Origin: Bryum argenteum
Lineage: Eukaryota; Streptophyta; Bryopsida; Bryales; Bryaceae
Direction: 5' to 3'
DNA: 64,000 nt
Assembly: GCA_037043015.1 (NCBI GenBank)
Contig: CM073323.1
Coordinates: forward strand, 8,742,001 to 8,806,000
The translations under genes and the position numbers were made by a program. The notes beneath the pieces were generated by a model. That model ran no database searches, had not been told where the DNA came from, and saw only the letters and a program-made list of their open reading frames with translations. Below are positions 49,772-61,543 of this stretch, one piece after another; within the stretch, counting starts at the first letter, position 1, and every line of letters begins with the position of its first letter.

Positions 49772-50813
49772 AATAGTATCATTATACAATATACTAGATG
49801 TCCTTATGGCATTGCGACGCTCGTACAAATAAGTTTTAGTATTTATGGCCCCAAAAATACTTTGAAATTTAATATTTAGAATCCGTCAACAAACTTCGTG
49901 ATGCGATTGTTTTCCACAACTCTACAAAACTCGCTTTCAAAAACCCCTCATGCAGCTTGATCCAACCAGCGGCCCTCTTTATTATGGTGTCACAAAAAAA
50001 AACAAACTATGAGCGTTGAATTATAGATTTCTAAAAATAATAATAAATGTTACTTTTTTAAGTTGTCCCATTTTGGCTCGGAACCCAAGCATTGTCTTTG
50101 AAGACTCAAAAAATGGAATCCAACTTTGCAAGTTTTACCACATACACTTTCAGTATAAGGAACACCCAATGAAAAGCTGAGGTTAAAAATTATCAATTTT
50201 AATCTTTCATCTAGGCTCCGTGCATTTACAAAAAACATAATAAGATTCTTGGACCTTGAGGGGTTTATTACTTAGGGTATCCCCAACTAAAGAACTAGCT
50301 AAATGTAGATAGGGACAAGGGGTTTCTAAATTTAGCACCCCTTTGGATCCACACCCTTTCCCAACGGACTTGCTAAATGACCTTATTATATTTTGCTTTC
50401 GACCACACTTTAACAAAAATTCAAAAGTAGTTATAGTTAAAAGGTTTTGAGGTTTCTCAAAAGACAAATGAAATCTCCCAAAAGTGAACAAGACTTTGCC
50501 AACTTGGAGAGGTAGTTAGGTTACTTCCTAAATTAGATTCGTCGGATTTGGTCGTCTATGGAGATTTAGAAGCTCCTCGACCGCAACGCCAAATTTAAGT
50601 GGATTAAAGTGATTGGGAAGGAGGTTCTTCTTCAAGAGCGGATTTAGGAACACCATGGCATGTGATTTGTTGTCTCTTCTATGGTATATTTGGTGCCAAC
50701 AATGTGAGCATGATATTGATTCTCGTATCTTTCATTTGGGAATTGTTATTTTCCACACTTGTCAAACACTGTACAAATGGACATGGGCCCGTGGAGGGAG
50801 CTTCAACGTTACA
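49772..50813. other. intergenic DNA, no gene recognised
   Basis: AT-rich sequence without a convincing protein frame, RNA gene or recognised repeat. The last 13 bases (50801-50813) are the target duplication of SINE C2. Confidence 0.45.
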
Positions 50814-51178
50814 GATAGATAGATAGATAGAAACTCCGGTCCCTTTCTAAGGGGCCGGCGTGAATGAAGTGTCCGTTCGTAATGCTAATATCCCGATGGC
50901 CACCGGACAAGGGGAAATTGGAACAATACTACTTCCCCCTCTCGAGGGTGGACACTGTAACTACGCTAGTTTCTAGCCTAGTTACTAATGCCTTGAAGAT
51001 ACTTGACATAGTATCCCCCCAAAGGGCTTTGAGGTACCCATACAACAAGGTCCAAAGACCCCCCACAATAGTTGGGTGGACTATAGTGGTGAGCACCACG
51101 CCGGCATGGGGAATGGAACCCACGACCTCCTCATTGGGGGCCTAAGTCCTAACCACCAAGCCAAGGCTTGTGGTGCCT
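50814..51178 (-). mobile_element. full-length tRNA-derived SINE, copy C2
   Basis: Reverse-orientation copy of the SINE at 52054-52383, flanked by the 13-bp duplication CTTCAACGTTACA at 50801-50813 and 51179-51191. Read on the minus strand it begins GAGGCACCACAAGCCTTGGC and has a tRNA-like A box (CTTGGTGGTTAGG) and B box (GGTTCCATTCC). It ends in the conserved AGGGACCGGAGTTTC and a TATC repeat tail. Confidence 0.9.
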
Positions 51179-51191
51179 CTTCAACGTTACA

Positions 51192-51498
51192 TACAAAGAC
51201 AAGATGGAAGAAAACAAGTAGAATTAGAAAGGGGATTTTTATGAATTTGCTTTCAGATAGATCTTTTTCACTATAATGATGGTCGTAAAACCCTCTTGGC
51301 ACTCAACTCTACATCTATGCTTTCTTGCAGAGGAGTATTTCAGACGGTTGGCATCTATGAGGATAGACCTAACACCAATAGAAGAGTGACTAAAAGCAGT
51401 ATTTCTGGCACCTCATTCCGAGTCAGTTCAAGGAGATTTTCAATTTTCACTTCGCCTTTTTTAAGAAGGTCGACACTTAATTCCACACCTCTTGATAT
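51192..51498. other. intergenic DNA, no gene recognised
   Basis: Unremarkable sequence between SINE C2 and the possible gene fragment; no feature supported. Confidence 0.4.
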
Positions 51499-51783
51499 TT
51501 GCGAGCGACATGTACAGTACAATACCAACTACGAGCTCCTATATCCTCACACAATCACAACTTGAATAAAGAAGAACGCTTGGCGGAGAAAATAATTGTT
51601 CAAGTCTCGAAAAAACTTGCTGCAAAAGTGAGTGAAGAATACAAAGAGCAACTCCCTACGAATTGCAAATGGCCGGAAGATCTTTGTGATGAAGTTAATT
51701 ATTGGGTATCTCATGATATTCCTCTACAATCTGACCCAAGTCAGCTAAGGTTGTTTAAGAGATTGGCTCTAATATCCCAATGA
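51499..51783 (+). pseudogene. possible exon or gene fragment of unknown family
   Basis: The frame is open for 94 codons and its second half, from about 51559, has a charged, protein-like composition with AEKIIVQVSKKLAAKVSEEY and DLCDEVNYWVSHDIPLQSD, ending at TGA 51781-51783. It is not the low-complexity sequence seen in most non-coding frames here. I see no credible start, no clear acceptor and no partner exon, so a decayed fragment is as likely as a live exon. Family not recognised. Confidence 0.3.
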
Positions 51784-52053
51784 ACTAGATTTATTCAACT
51801 CAAGTTTTGTTGATGACTATTAGCAGATCTCCGTTTGTTGAAAACTTTTCGCCGTGAGCTTTGTATTGATTTCACTTTTCTTTTATAGTACCCAAGACGG
51901 GATCTTACCACTTATGTGTAGATTTCTATTTGAATTACATGTTGTTGATAAATTTTCAATAATAGATGATTGCTTTATGCAAGGAGAGGCTCATATCAGA
52001 GGCTCAGACTATTTGTGAAACATTCTCGTAGCATTTGTGTGTGTTGGGTGCAT

Positions 52054-52383
52054 AGGCACCACAAGCCTTGGCTTGGTGGTTAGGGCTTAGGCCCCCAATG
52101 AGGAGGTCGCGGGTTCTATTCCACATGCCGGCGTGGTGCTAACCATTGTAGTCCACCCAACTATTGTGGGAGGTCCTTGGACCTTGTTGTATGGGTACCT
52201 CAAAAGGCACTAGTAACTAGGCTAGAAATTAGCGTAGTTATAGTGTCCACCCTCGAGAGGGGGAAGTATTATTGTTCCAATTTCCCCTTGTCCGGTGGCC
52301 ATTGGGATATTAGCATTACGAACGGACACTTCATTCACACCGGCCCCTTAGAAAGGACCGGAGTTTCTATCTATCTATCTATT
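52054..52383 (+). mobile_element. full-length tRNA-derived SINE, copy C3 (330 bp)
   Basis: Flanked by the exact 12-bp duplication TGTTGGGTGCAT at 52042-52053 and 52384-52395. The head is tRNA-like, with an A box in CCTTGGCTTGGTGGTTAGGG and a B box in CGGGTTCTATTCC. The body contains GTCCACCCAACTATTGTGGG and the tail region can fold as CCGG..CCTT-AGA-AAGG..CCGG before GTTTC and (TATC)n. The tail is tetranucleotide repeats instead of poly(A), which suggests recognition by a LINE that primes on such repeats. Confidence 0.93.
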
Positions 52384-52639
52384 TGTTGGGTGCATTTCTT
52401 CACTTGTTAGTACGGTACAGTTCACTGTTTACAAGAACATGTGCCTTTTAAAAGTAGAGGCACCACATCCAACAATTGAGGTTGCTTTGAATTGCAGCAT
52501 GTTGGGAACTGGGTAAGTTAATGTATGATAGCGTGCTTTGTGATGCCCACACTTCGCGAAGGAAAAAGTTTGCGTACTGCTGCTGTCCGAAAATGGTCAT
52601 TCATTCTGAAACAATTTATCCTCTTAAGTCGCGTCTCCA

Positions 52640-52995
52640 GACTGTTCGTCCATCCATGGAGCCAGCACGCTCATTCATCCAGTGATCCAAAACGTTCATC
52701 CATTACTCTATTGAGCCAACACGATTATCCATCTGCTGACACAACACGCTCATCCAACCATCCATCTCGCCGATACGCCTATTCATCCATTGAGCGAACA
52801 CGTTCATTCATCCACTGACCGAACACGCCCATCCATCCACTGAGCGAACACATCTACCCATCCAATGAGCGAACACGTTCATCTATCCAATGAGCCAACA
52901 CGATTACCCATCCACTGACACCACGCTCATCCAACCATCCATGTAGCTGATACGATTATTCATCCATTTGATCGACTCGTCATCCATCCAAGGAA
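52640..52995. repeat. irregular minisatellite of CATCCATCCA...GAACACG units
   Basis: About a dozen imperfect units of 20-30 bp repeat the theme CATCCATCCACTGAGCGAAC followed by ACG. The array ends about 330 bp upstream of the start codon of NTF2 copy 2 and is absent upstream of copy 1. Confidence 0.85.
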
Positions 52996-53329
52996 ATCAG
53001 ACGTCAGACGACATAAGCTTAGAAGCTGCACCAAGAGAATCTATGCAACTGTCCATCCATAATTTCGAATTTGGGGCCAATTATCTGTCCATGCATCCGA
53101 TGACCATCTGATTCGCGTCGGTGTGAATGCGTTCGAGGAAGGACACAATGCGGAATGCAATGGCACCACAAACCCTAACTCCGTCATCGCCATTCACCAT
53201 TTGCTGCTGCTGTCATTCCAGCTCTGCCTCGCAGTGCGTGATCGGTTGTCGCGTGAATTTCACGCGCCCGCGTTCGCTATAAGGTAACCCGCAGTTGCTG
53301 CAGCAAGGAACAGCAAACGAATTAGCGCC

Positions 53330-54062
53330 ATGGATCCCGATCAGTTGAGCAAAGCATTCGTGGAGCACTACTACTCCACCTTCGATAACAACCGGCCGGG
53401 GCTCGTCGGTCTCTACGAGGAGGGCTCCATGCTCACCTTCGAGGGCGAAAAGATCCAGGGAGCTCAGGCTATCAGCAACAAGCTTAACGGCCTCCCCTTC
53501 GCGCAGTGCAAGCACAATGTCTCCACCGTGGACTGCCAGCCCTCCGGCCCCGCCGGTGGCATGGTGGTGTTCGTGAGCGGCAACTTGCAGCTTCCCGGGG
53601 AGGAGCACCAGCTGAAGTTCAGCCAGGTGAGTTCTTTTTCCAATCTGAGTGATCCAAGATTTGAGGTAGGGTTGGTGGAATGTTGAAGTGTTGTATTGGC
53701 CAATGTCGGATAGCAGTGTTGGCCACCGATCTTGCAGATTGCACATGGAGGTGTAGTCGCATCGATTTGGCGAGTCTCCTGCGTGGATGACATTGGTGTG
53801 TGGAGGAAGATTACATCTGGACGATTTTAGATGTAACTGTGTTACAGTCAAGATAGGTTGCGGGCTTCTTTGAGATGCATCGTCGAAAGAGAATAAGACC
53901 GATAACAGAATGTGTGCATTTTCGATGGTTTGAGGCTGTTGAGGTTAAGTTGAGAAGCATCTGACGGGTGAAGGTTGTTGATTGCAGATGTTTCACCTGC
54001 TCCCTACGCCTGCGAACAGCTACTTTGTGTACAATGACATTTTTCGGCTGAACTACGCTTGA
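53330..54062 (+). CDS. NTF2: nuclear transport factor 2, copy 2, 2 exons, 123 aa
   Basis: Exon 1 is 53330-53626 and exon 2 is 53988-54062, with a 361-bp GT-AG intron in phase 0. The protein is full length for plant NTF2 and ends NDIFRLNYA. Relative to copy 1 it has G24, N85 and A108. The first ~215 bp of the intron and about 150 bp upstream are also closely similar to copy 1, whereas DNA after the stop codon is not, so the duplicated block covers roughly 53160-54075. The two genes point away from each other across a 5-kb spacer. A TATA-like GCTATAAGG lies about 50 bp before the ATG. Confidence 0.95.
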
Positions 54063-55973
54063 AGATGGGAGTGTTATTGCGTCAAGAGCTTTCCTACACG
54101 TGTTCGGGGTCAATCTACTGAGCACTGGTGGTATTTGCTCATGTTTTCTAGGTGGAGCGGCGTGGTGTTCTGTACTTTTGTGCTGAAGACGTATTCATCA
54201 TTGTTCAATTGTTGAATATGTTAGGGGTGTGAAGTAATAGGTCTCTGAAATGTTTGCTGAGCCATTTAAGGCAGCTGTTTTGCTGTAGGTGCTGTTTATG
54301 GTCTGTTGTTTCCTAGTTCTATTTTTATGTGCTGTCAATGAGATTTATATCTCACATTTTTTTCAAGTGCTATAATGTAATGTATATGAGTCAAAGGATC
54401 GCGTTTCCTGTTCTGATTGTGTTGCGTCTTTTCTGATTTGTGGACTGAATTGGAGGTTCGCTGAACCTCAAATATTGTTTCTGGGTGGTATTTTCTTTGA
54501 ACATGGGAGTCATTTTTAGCATAAGGGATAAGTCTTTCACTTGGTGGCAGGCTCATCCTCGTGCATGTTTCTTAGTTGCATCTGATACTGAATTGTGAGT
54601 TGTTTGTGCACTGTCTTTGATCTGGCTGTGAGAATAACTTCAAACACATTGAAAGGACATCTATCTGAATAGGATTTAAAGAGATGAAGATATTAGTTAC
54701 AAAACTCTGACAAGAGCTTTTTTCAAATATTGAGAGGCAACTGGGTAACAAGGAAAGCAGGTTCTGGCATGCCTCAGAATTACATTTATGTTACTGGAGG
54801 ATCAATCTCAAATAACTTCTAAATCCATGTGCACGCGCTTAAGCTTCACAATAAACTTCTGATATCAGCCCTCCAGCGTACCGAATGAATACGGACATAA
54901 TCAAGACAAGTAAGGATTTAGTGTGCAGAGAGTCCAAAAATGGTCAATTTGACTATGGGCAGGTTGTCATTGACCCACTTTTTCTTCTAGGAAGTAGGAA
55001 CCTTTTTGCATATCCAAAAATTTGCTCATATTTCTACAACAAGACTATTCGAGCCTCAAAATTCCTGCTACTTAGGTGATGTCAAAGTTATCCTATAGGA
55101 AACTCCCGTTCCATACCCTAGGTGATCACTTGTCTTGTGTTTATGAGGCAAATGAATATCCAACGAACGAAACAAAATAGGCATCAAAAGGGGATGACAA
55201 TAAGTAGCCTCTTTAGTAAAAATAAGAATTCAAAAAAATAAAAATAAAAATAAAAATTATAATGTCACTCGTGATTCATTCCTATTTTTATTCAAATGCT
55301 ACTTGCTCCAAAACACATCCCTAAAGTGAAATCATGATGACTTTTGGCAATGATTTGGATTTCATTCTGATTTTAAAATTGGTGAAGAACGTGATTACTC
55401 CTTTGTGATGCAGTGCCCCCATTTGGTGCAAGAGAGTAAAAAAAAAAAAACCTTGTATTAGGGATACTTGTATGATAACTCTATTCACTCCCAAAGTTTG
55501 GAAGTGAATAGAGTTATTTGTGCATGAATGCAGTATTATGTTCTCAAAGTCTGCCAAAAAACAATTAGATAGTAAAACTTTGAGAACTCAACAAAACTTC
55601 AAGTTTTACCCTAAGCTTCTGATTTTATTATTTTTTTATTTAATTCTTTTTCTTTCTTTCTTTTCTGCTTCTTTTGAGATGTAAAAGATGTATTACAACA
55701 TGATGTCACCTTCTGAATTTTCAATACAGAAATTTTTCTCATGCATTTTTATTGTCAGAATCTAGCCTTTGAATTTATAGGTTTCCATATCTTCATGTGA
55801 AATATGAAGCATTTTTGTAGGTTTGTGAAACTCTTTTGAGGATGAAAAGTATCTAGACAAATTCCTAACCCAACTAGAAATAGAGACTTTGAAGAGCCTC
55901 AAGTCACATTTAGTTCTACATAATGGTTTCTTTCCCCCTAAAAACACTACTTTCTCTATTTACAATTTACAGC

Positions 55974-56006
<33 letters not shown>

Positions 56007-57230
56007 TAATTCTTTTTCTTCTTGATGTTCTTTCTTTTTCTTCACCTCCAACTTTGAACTTTATCATTCACAATTGGAAATTTCATGTTTTAGGTGTTTT
56101 GGTCCACAAGTTAGGTGTCAAAGATCACACAATTACATACTTCAAACTTCACTCTCAAGTGAGAAATCTCACCTTGTATTGAAAGAGGCCAATTTCAGGG
56201 ATTACCTACTTTCATAAGGAAACTATGTTTTAACTATAGTAATTCATCACAAAAAACCAAAATCATAAACGTCACTAACATCACAAAATGACCTCATAAC
56301 CTCCTTTTTAGTCTTTTTGTGTAAAAATTTGTTGTAAACCTCATAACCAATCATTCGTCAAACTTTGTTGCTACAAATTGCACCCTTATCTTCTTGTGGT
56401 GCAATGCCAAGACCATTAGGGCATTCTCAATCTTGAAACGACAAAGTACCCCTTTACCTACACTTGGAGGGGAATAAAATTGTCTCGTAAATATGGGGGG
56501 GGGGGTCACTACAGTAAAACCTGCCCCACACATGACAATTCTACAGTGACGTGGATGCAACAATCTCTATAAAACTCGGCACAACCAATAACCAACAAAC
56601 TATGTAGATGCGGAAATCTCTGTAGTCCGTAAATGACCTTTTGTGTCTTCCATGCTCTGTGGAAGAAGAGAAATTCACTCGTTGGAGTAGGGGAAGTGGC
56701 GTTGAAGAAAGAGTGCAATCGCTTTGTACCATAGATTTGGGGCGAGGAGTTGCCGGTGCTGCATGACAAAAGTGTTGTTCGTAGGGCATTCTAACCTATA
56801 GATTGAGGATGCCCTTCCACATTGACAAATTAGCTTCTACTTTAACATTTTCCTTCAGGTCAACCATGCTTTCGGAGATTGCAATGGTAGAGATGTGAAG
56901 GAAATGATATAAGAAGAAGAAGTCGTAGGCTAGCGCCGGTGGCGAAGGAATCTGTCCAGAATGGTGGGGGGAATCTTGACTAGCTCCGATATGGCAAATG
57001 CGCCCGCCCCGGAAGGTCCCTCGGAAACCTCGGCATCTCTCTCTGTCTGTCCGTCGCTCGTGAGACTCGACGACCTGTCTATATCTCACTTTTGTTTGCT
57101 TGCCTCCTTGCCAGGAGCATCTAGCAGTTAGATCTCTTCTTCTTCCGCACAAGTCAGTCTTGTGCTTGCATGTTAGGGTGCGATCGATCGGGGAGTCTTT
57201 TTCATTTTTGATCGGGCACTCCGATCCACG
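54063..57230. other. intergenic DNA between NTF2 copy 2 and the aldo-keto reductase
   Basis: The first several hundred bases are T-rich and probably hold the NTF2 3' untranslated region. Further on I see AT-rich DNA, a poly-T run at about 55976-56005 and, from about 56780, balanced sequence that likely contains the aldo-keto reductase promoter and leader. No frame here is convincing as a gene. Confidence 0.4.
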
Positions 57231-59496
57231 ATGGCTTCAGTGGTTCCCCAGCTAGTGCTCAACAACGGCGCTTCCATGCCGGCCCTCGGGTTGGGCACCA
57301 TCAGCTTCAACGAATCGCCTGAGAAAATCAAGTTCGCCATCGTCTCTGCCATTCGAGTAAGCCCATCTCTCTCCCTCTCTCTCATCACCCTCTTTTCTTT
57401 GCGAGTTGAGGATTTGGCAACATCGGCGCACGCCCTGTGTACTCTTAGTAGAAAGGCCCAGCAAAATATACTGGTGAGGTTGTCGACACGGCGACTTTCA
57501 ATCACTAGTGAAGGAACGTTTCAACCATCTTTTTCCTTTTGCAATTTTCTGCATTTGTATGTGTGATTGAGGGGCTGAGTCCCGTATCACATTGGGAAGG
57601 TCGATCCGCTCTGCTCCGAGGAGGTTTACCCTGCTCTAGTCCAGTTATTCCATCTGAAATCCGTGAACAGTTTGTTTTTGAATTTGATTCTTAGGATTTT
57701 TTTATAACTGTCTAATTCTTCGACATAAGAATTTTTATCAAATTTGAGTGTACAGATCTTGAGATATATTGAGTCAAAGTTTCAGTATTTGCAAAAACAG
57801 GTTTTGCGAGGGGTTTATTGAGTATTCTTTTGATTGATTGATTTTGATGCTAATAGAAAGCAAGGGTGTGTATGATTGCTGCTGCAGATGGGGTATCGTC
57901 ACATTGATACAGCCAGTGGTTACCACAATGAAGAGTTGGTTGGGGAAGCTCTTCAAGAGGCTTTTCGTTTGCAGCTTGTCAAGCGAGAGGAGCTTTTCGT
58001 CACTACTAAACTTGCTCCTGATCATATGGCTCCGGCCGACATCATCCCCTCTCTTAATACAAGCCTTAGGTAAGTCTATCAAAACAACACCTCCTGGACC
58101 CGGGATTGTGCATTCTTTATTACGTAATGAATTCGGCGTTTCGTTGTTTTTTTCTTTTGTAACGATTGGATCTGCTATAGTGAAAATGGAAAGTAGTACT
58201 CCCTCCGTCCCATTATTATTGTCCATTAGGTTCTCTCAAATCTACCTTGGGAGGTAGATTTGAGAGAACCTAGTGGACAATGATAATGGGACAGAGGGAG
58301 TATCTTGGTGGGTGTTTTGAATTGACTTATTGTTGTTTTTGGGTGTTTTGTGTTTAGCAAGTTGCAACTCAAATATATAGACTTGTATCGGGATTGTGCA
58401 TTCTTTATTACGTAATGAATCCGGTGTTTTGTTGTTTTTTCCTTTTGTAACGATTGGATCTGCTATAGTGATAATGGAAAGTAGTATCTTGGTGGGTGTT
58501 TTGAATTGACTTGTTGTTTCTGGGTGTTTTGTGTTTAGCAAGTTGCAACTCGAATATATAGACTTGTATATGGTGCATTGGCCGTTGCAATTGAAGAAGG
58601 GAGCCAAGATTCCACCTAAGGAGGACGACTTCTTACCCTTGAATTTAAGAGCCTCGTGGGCAACTTTGGAGCAATGTGTAACACAAGGATTGACAAAATC
58701 CATTGGAGTTAGTAATTTCAGTGTCGCCATCCTTAGGGACCTTTTGTCCTTTGCAAAAATACCACCAGTTGTGAATCAGGTTTGTCTTTGAGCTGCATTT
58801 TAGAGATTTGATTTTAGAGATTTGATATGTGAATGCATTGAACTTTATTTTTTGGAAGTTTATAAACAATACTTGAGCTTTTGGAATAGGTGGAGTTACA
58901 TCCTCGTTGGCAACAAAAAAGGCTACGGGAATTTTGTGCAAGTGCAGGCATCATTGTCGAAGCTTGGTCTCCGCTTGGAGCTCCTGGTCAAAAGTATGGC
59001 ACCGATGATCTGCTCATGAACAATGTCCTTCAAGGAATTGCAGCTAAACATCAGAAAACAAGTGCTCAGGTATGAATACGTTACTGTCTATGACAAGCTC
59101 TTTATGATTTAGTTTTTTTAGTATTTCTATACAATGGTGGTTCAAATTGAAGTTCTTTTCTAATGACTAGTAGGTTGAAAATATGCACATGTGTAGTGAT
59201 GTTGTTATGAATTTGTGACTTATAGGTTTCCTTCTCCTAAATACATTGAATGTACAAATGTGATGTAGGTCTGCTTGCGTTGGATTATTGAGTGTGGTTG
59301 CAGTGCTGTGCCCAAGAGCTTTAATAAGCTTCGAATGTCACAAAACTTTGGTATCTTTGATTGGAAGCTTGATGAAGAAGACTACGAAATGATTGCTTCC
59401 ATTCCTCAAAACAAATACTTTCTGGCGAGTTTCTTGTGCAACAAGACTACTAGCCCTTTCAAAACTGTGGAGGAGCTTTGGGATGGAGATGTTTGA
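57231..59496 (+). CDS. aldo-keto reductase, 5 exons, 318 aa
   Basis: NADPH-dependent carbonyl reductase of the AKR superfamily, closest in layout to plant AKR4-type enzymes; the substrate cannot be read from sequence. Exons: 57231-57356, 57888-58069, 58539-58779, 58890-59069 and 59269-59496 (957 nt, phases agree). The catalytic tetrad is present as D49 and Y54 in [14 protein letters not shown]83 in [10 protein letters not shown] and H116 in [25 protein letters not shown] and a cofactor-site-like [13 protein letters not shown] segment follow in order. The size matches a soluble (alpha/beta)8 barrel and there is no targeting leader. Intron 2 carries a Stowaway-type MITE and a tandem duplication that copies the start of exon 3 with its acceptor; the true exon 3 is the downstream copy, because the upstream one meets a stop after about 17 codons. 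Confidence 0.95.
58101..58569. repeat. tandem duplication of the intron 2 / exon 3 junction
   Basis: Copy 1 (58101-58388) and copy 2 (58389-58569) both start CGGGATTGTGCATTCTTTAT and end in AAGTTGCAACTC...GACTTGTAT, the first 30 bases of exon 3. Removing the MITE from copy 1 leaves about 184 bp against 181 bp. Confidence 0.93.
58199..58300. mobile_element. Stowaway-type MITE (102 bp) with TA target duplication
   Basis: The ends are CTCCCTCCGTCCCA and its near-perfect reverse complement TGGGACAGAGGGAG. The element folds into one long hairpin and is flanked by TA at 58197-58198 and 58301-58302. The neighbouring duplicate (58389-58569) has the same site without the element, reading AAGTAGTATCTTGG, which is the empty site. 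Confidence 0.95.
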
Positions 59497-60769
59497 GGTG
59501 CTATCATTATGTGCTATACAAAGTAGTGCACTTTCACTATGTTTATATTACTATGGTTACTTTGTGGGATACTTGGAGTTGATCTCACGTAGAAATTATT
59601 GTCAATATGGATCAAAAGGCATATTTGATAAATCAACAATCTTATGCAATTTTGTTCCTCATATAGTTTCAATTCAAATTGTTCTGTTTGTGAGTATTAC
59701 TAAAGTCAAGTTTACTTGAATGTGTGTTACAAATCAAATGAAGATAGTTGTGTAGGTTTTGCATGATATGAAATGATCATTGTTAGTTGAACATTGTTAT
59801 TGTTACTTACCAAGTACAGTTTTGGGGGTTCACGCAGGAATTTAAGTTTATGATGTGAACTAGGTTGTTTAAGTGCATGATCGAAGTTGCAAGATTGCCA
59901 ATGTACATACATTAGACAGTAACATAAGTTTTATTGTTACCAAAATTGTAAGCTAAAGTCATCAAATGTCTAAACATGTGTATCATATTTCAATATTCCC
60001 ATTTTTGTTTTACACATAAGTGCTCATTGCAATGTGTCCATAAGGTGTGGCGAAATTTCCTCCTATGATTTGTAAAGGTTATACTCTTTCTATATGCTTG
60101 GTTGAATAAAAATTTGAGGATTCATTTACCTTCTATTCATGAATGAATAAACAACAGTTTATACGATTATTCTAATTATTTCCAAAATATTTGGTTATTG
60201 GTGAATAAGTACTCATCTTCGTAAGTTCTTTGAAATTGGACCAAATTTTGAATATAGGAACTCTCTAATTAGGAAAATGATACTTATGCAATTATTATGG
60301 TATTGAAAACTTAGCCTATTTAGTCTTTGAGATTACTTAATTCATTTTGAAAATCTACACTGTCTAGTTTTAAAAGAAATTTGAAAACTTAGAAATTTAT
60401 TATGACAATATCTTGAGGGAATCGACAATATATTTGTTGAAATTGGCAGTTTTATTGTTAGATTAATGTAATCAATATTTCTATCTGCTAATATTTTGAC
60501 CTTTGCTAAAACATATTTTGTTCAAAGATAGAGATGAATTTACAAATATGTTCAAATGAATTTCTTATTGACCTCTATATACCTAAAAAGCTTATTTTTA
60601 GCCAAGAAAAATATTTTCAAAAAAATTGTTATAGATAAAAATAGAAATAAGATGTTTGGAACTTAGCCATATTATTTTGTAGTATACTTATTGTAGATCA
60701 CGTAAAGCTGACTCATGAAGCCTAATAGACTGAGAGATCATAACGTATTAATACTCGAACCACACTACA
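59497..60769. other. 3' flank of the aldo-keto reductase, then AT-rich DNA
   Basis: The first few hundred bases probably include the 3' untranslated region. The remainder is AT-rich with no gene, RNA or clean repeat recognised. Confidence 0.45.
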
Positions 60770-61540
60770 ACATTTTATTATTTTCACTTTGAAGTAAAAC
60801 ACTACCAACAAAGCTAGTACAATGAAAAAAAGAAATCCCAGTAAGGAAGTTGCTTACCTTTATCTCAATTACATCTTTGTACCAAAAAAAAATCATCAGA
60901 AAAGTACCTTGGCTTGAATAATAGCCTTGCAATGGTGAAAACCCCTAAAATATTATAAAAAAGAAATTGTCAAAATCTAGACTCCTTGCATTCAAATGCA
61001 TTCCTTAAAATCAATACATCTCTGATTGGGTCAAGCTTCGTACTACTAAATTTAGACTCAAAATAAGATCCATTCAGAAATAAAAACTTGAAATCCATCG
61101 GTGGATGAAGGAGATATAGCTCCTCAAAAATCATCAGTATCCCACTTTTTTTCATTAAAGAAACATCATTGGAAATCCAATACCAAAAGTATTTGGTTCA
61201 AAAAACTTCCAACTAGAAAGTTGCTAGGATTCATCTTAAGATCATACTTATGGAATTTTTTTTCCATGAAAAACATCTTATGATTTCACATAATTGACTT
61301 GCAATGGTGAAACATGCCTTATATTTGAAAACCCAAAAACAAGAGCCGCCTTCACTAAAATGCATGGTATCAATTCATATATGTTATTATATGAGGCTGT
61401 AATTTTGACCACACAAACTACACTTGACTTGAGACCCAGCCTAAGTGATTTTGTCCGAAATAGACTTTGATAGCAGACTTACGGCTCTTGGAAGCTTCTT
61501 TTTTTCATCCAAAACGTTGTTTTTTGACATTGGGGACACT
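60770..61540 (+). mobile_element. dispersed repeat family A, copy A3
   Basis: Aligns with A1 in the same orientation: TTTTCACTTTGAAGT, CTTGGCTTGAATAATAGCC, TAGACTCAAAATAAGATCC, GGAGATATAGCTCCTC and a CATGCCTTATAT-like block in that order. Diverged and non-coding. It also lacks the insertion carried by A2 at the equivalent site. Confidence 0.65.
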
Positions 61541-61543
61541 AAC

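Noticed and set aside
52060..52120. tRNA gene suggested by A- and B-box-like motifs
   Set aside because: The boxes are the head of a SINE with flanking target duplications; no cloverleaf with acceptor stem and anticodon can be completed.
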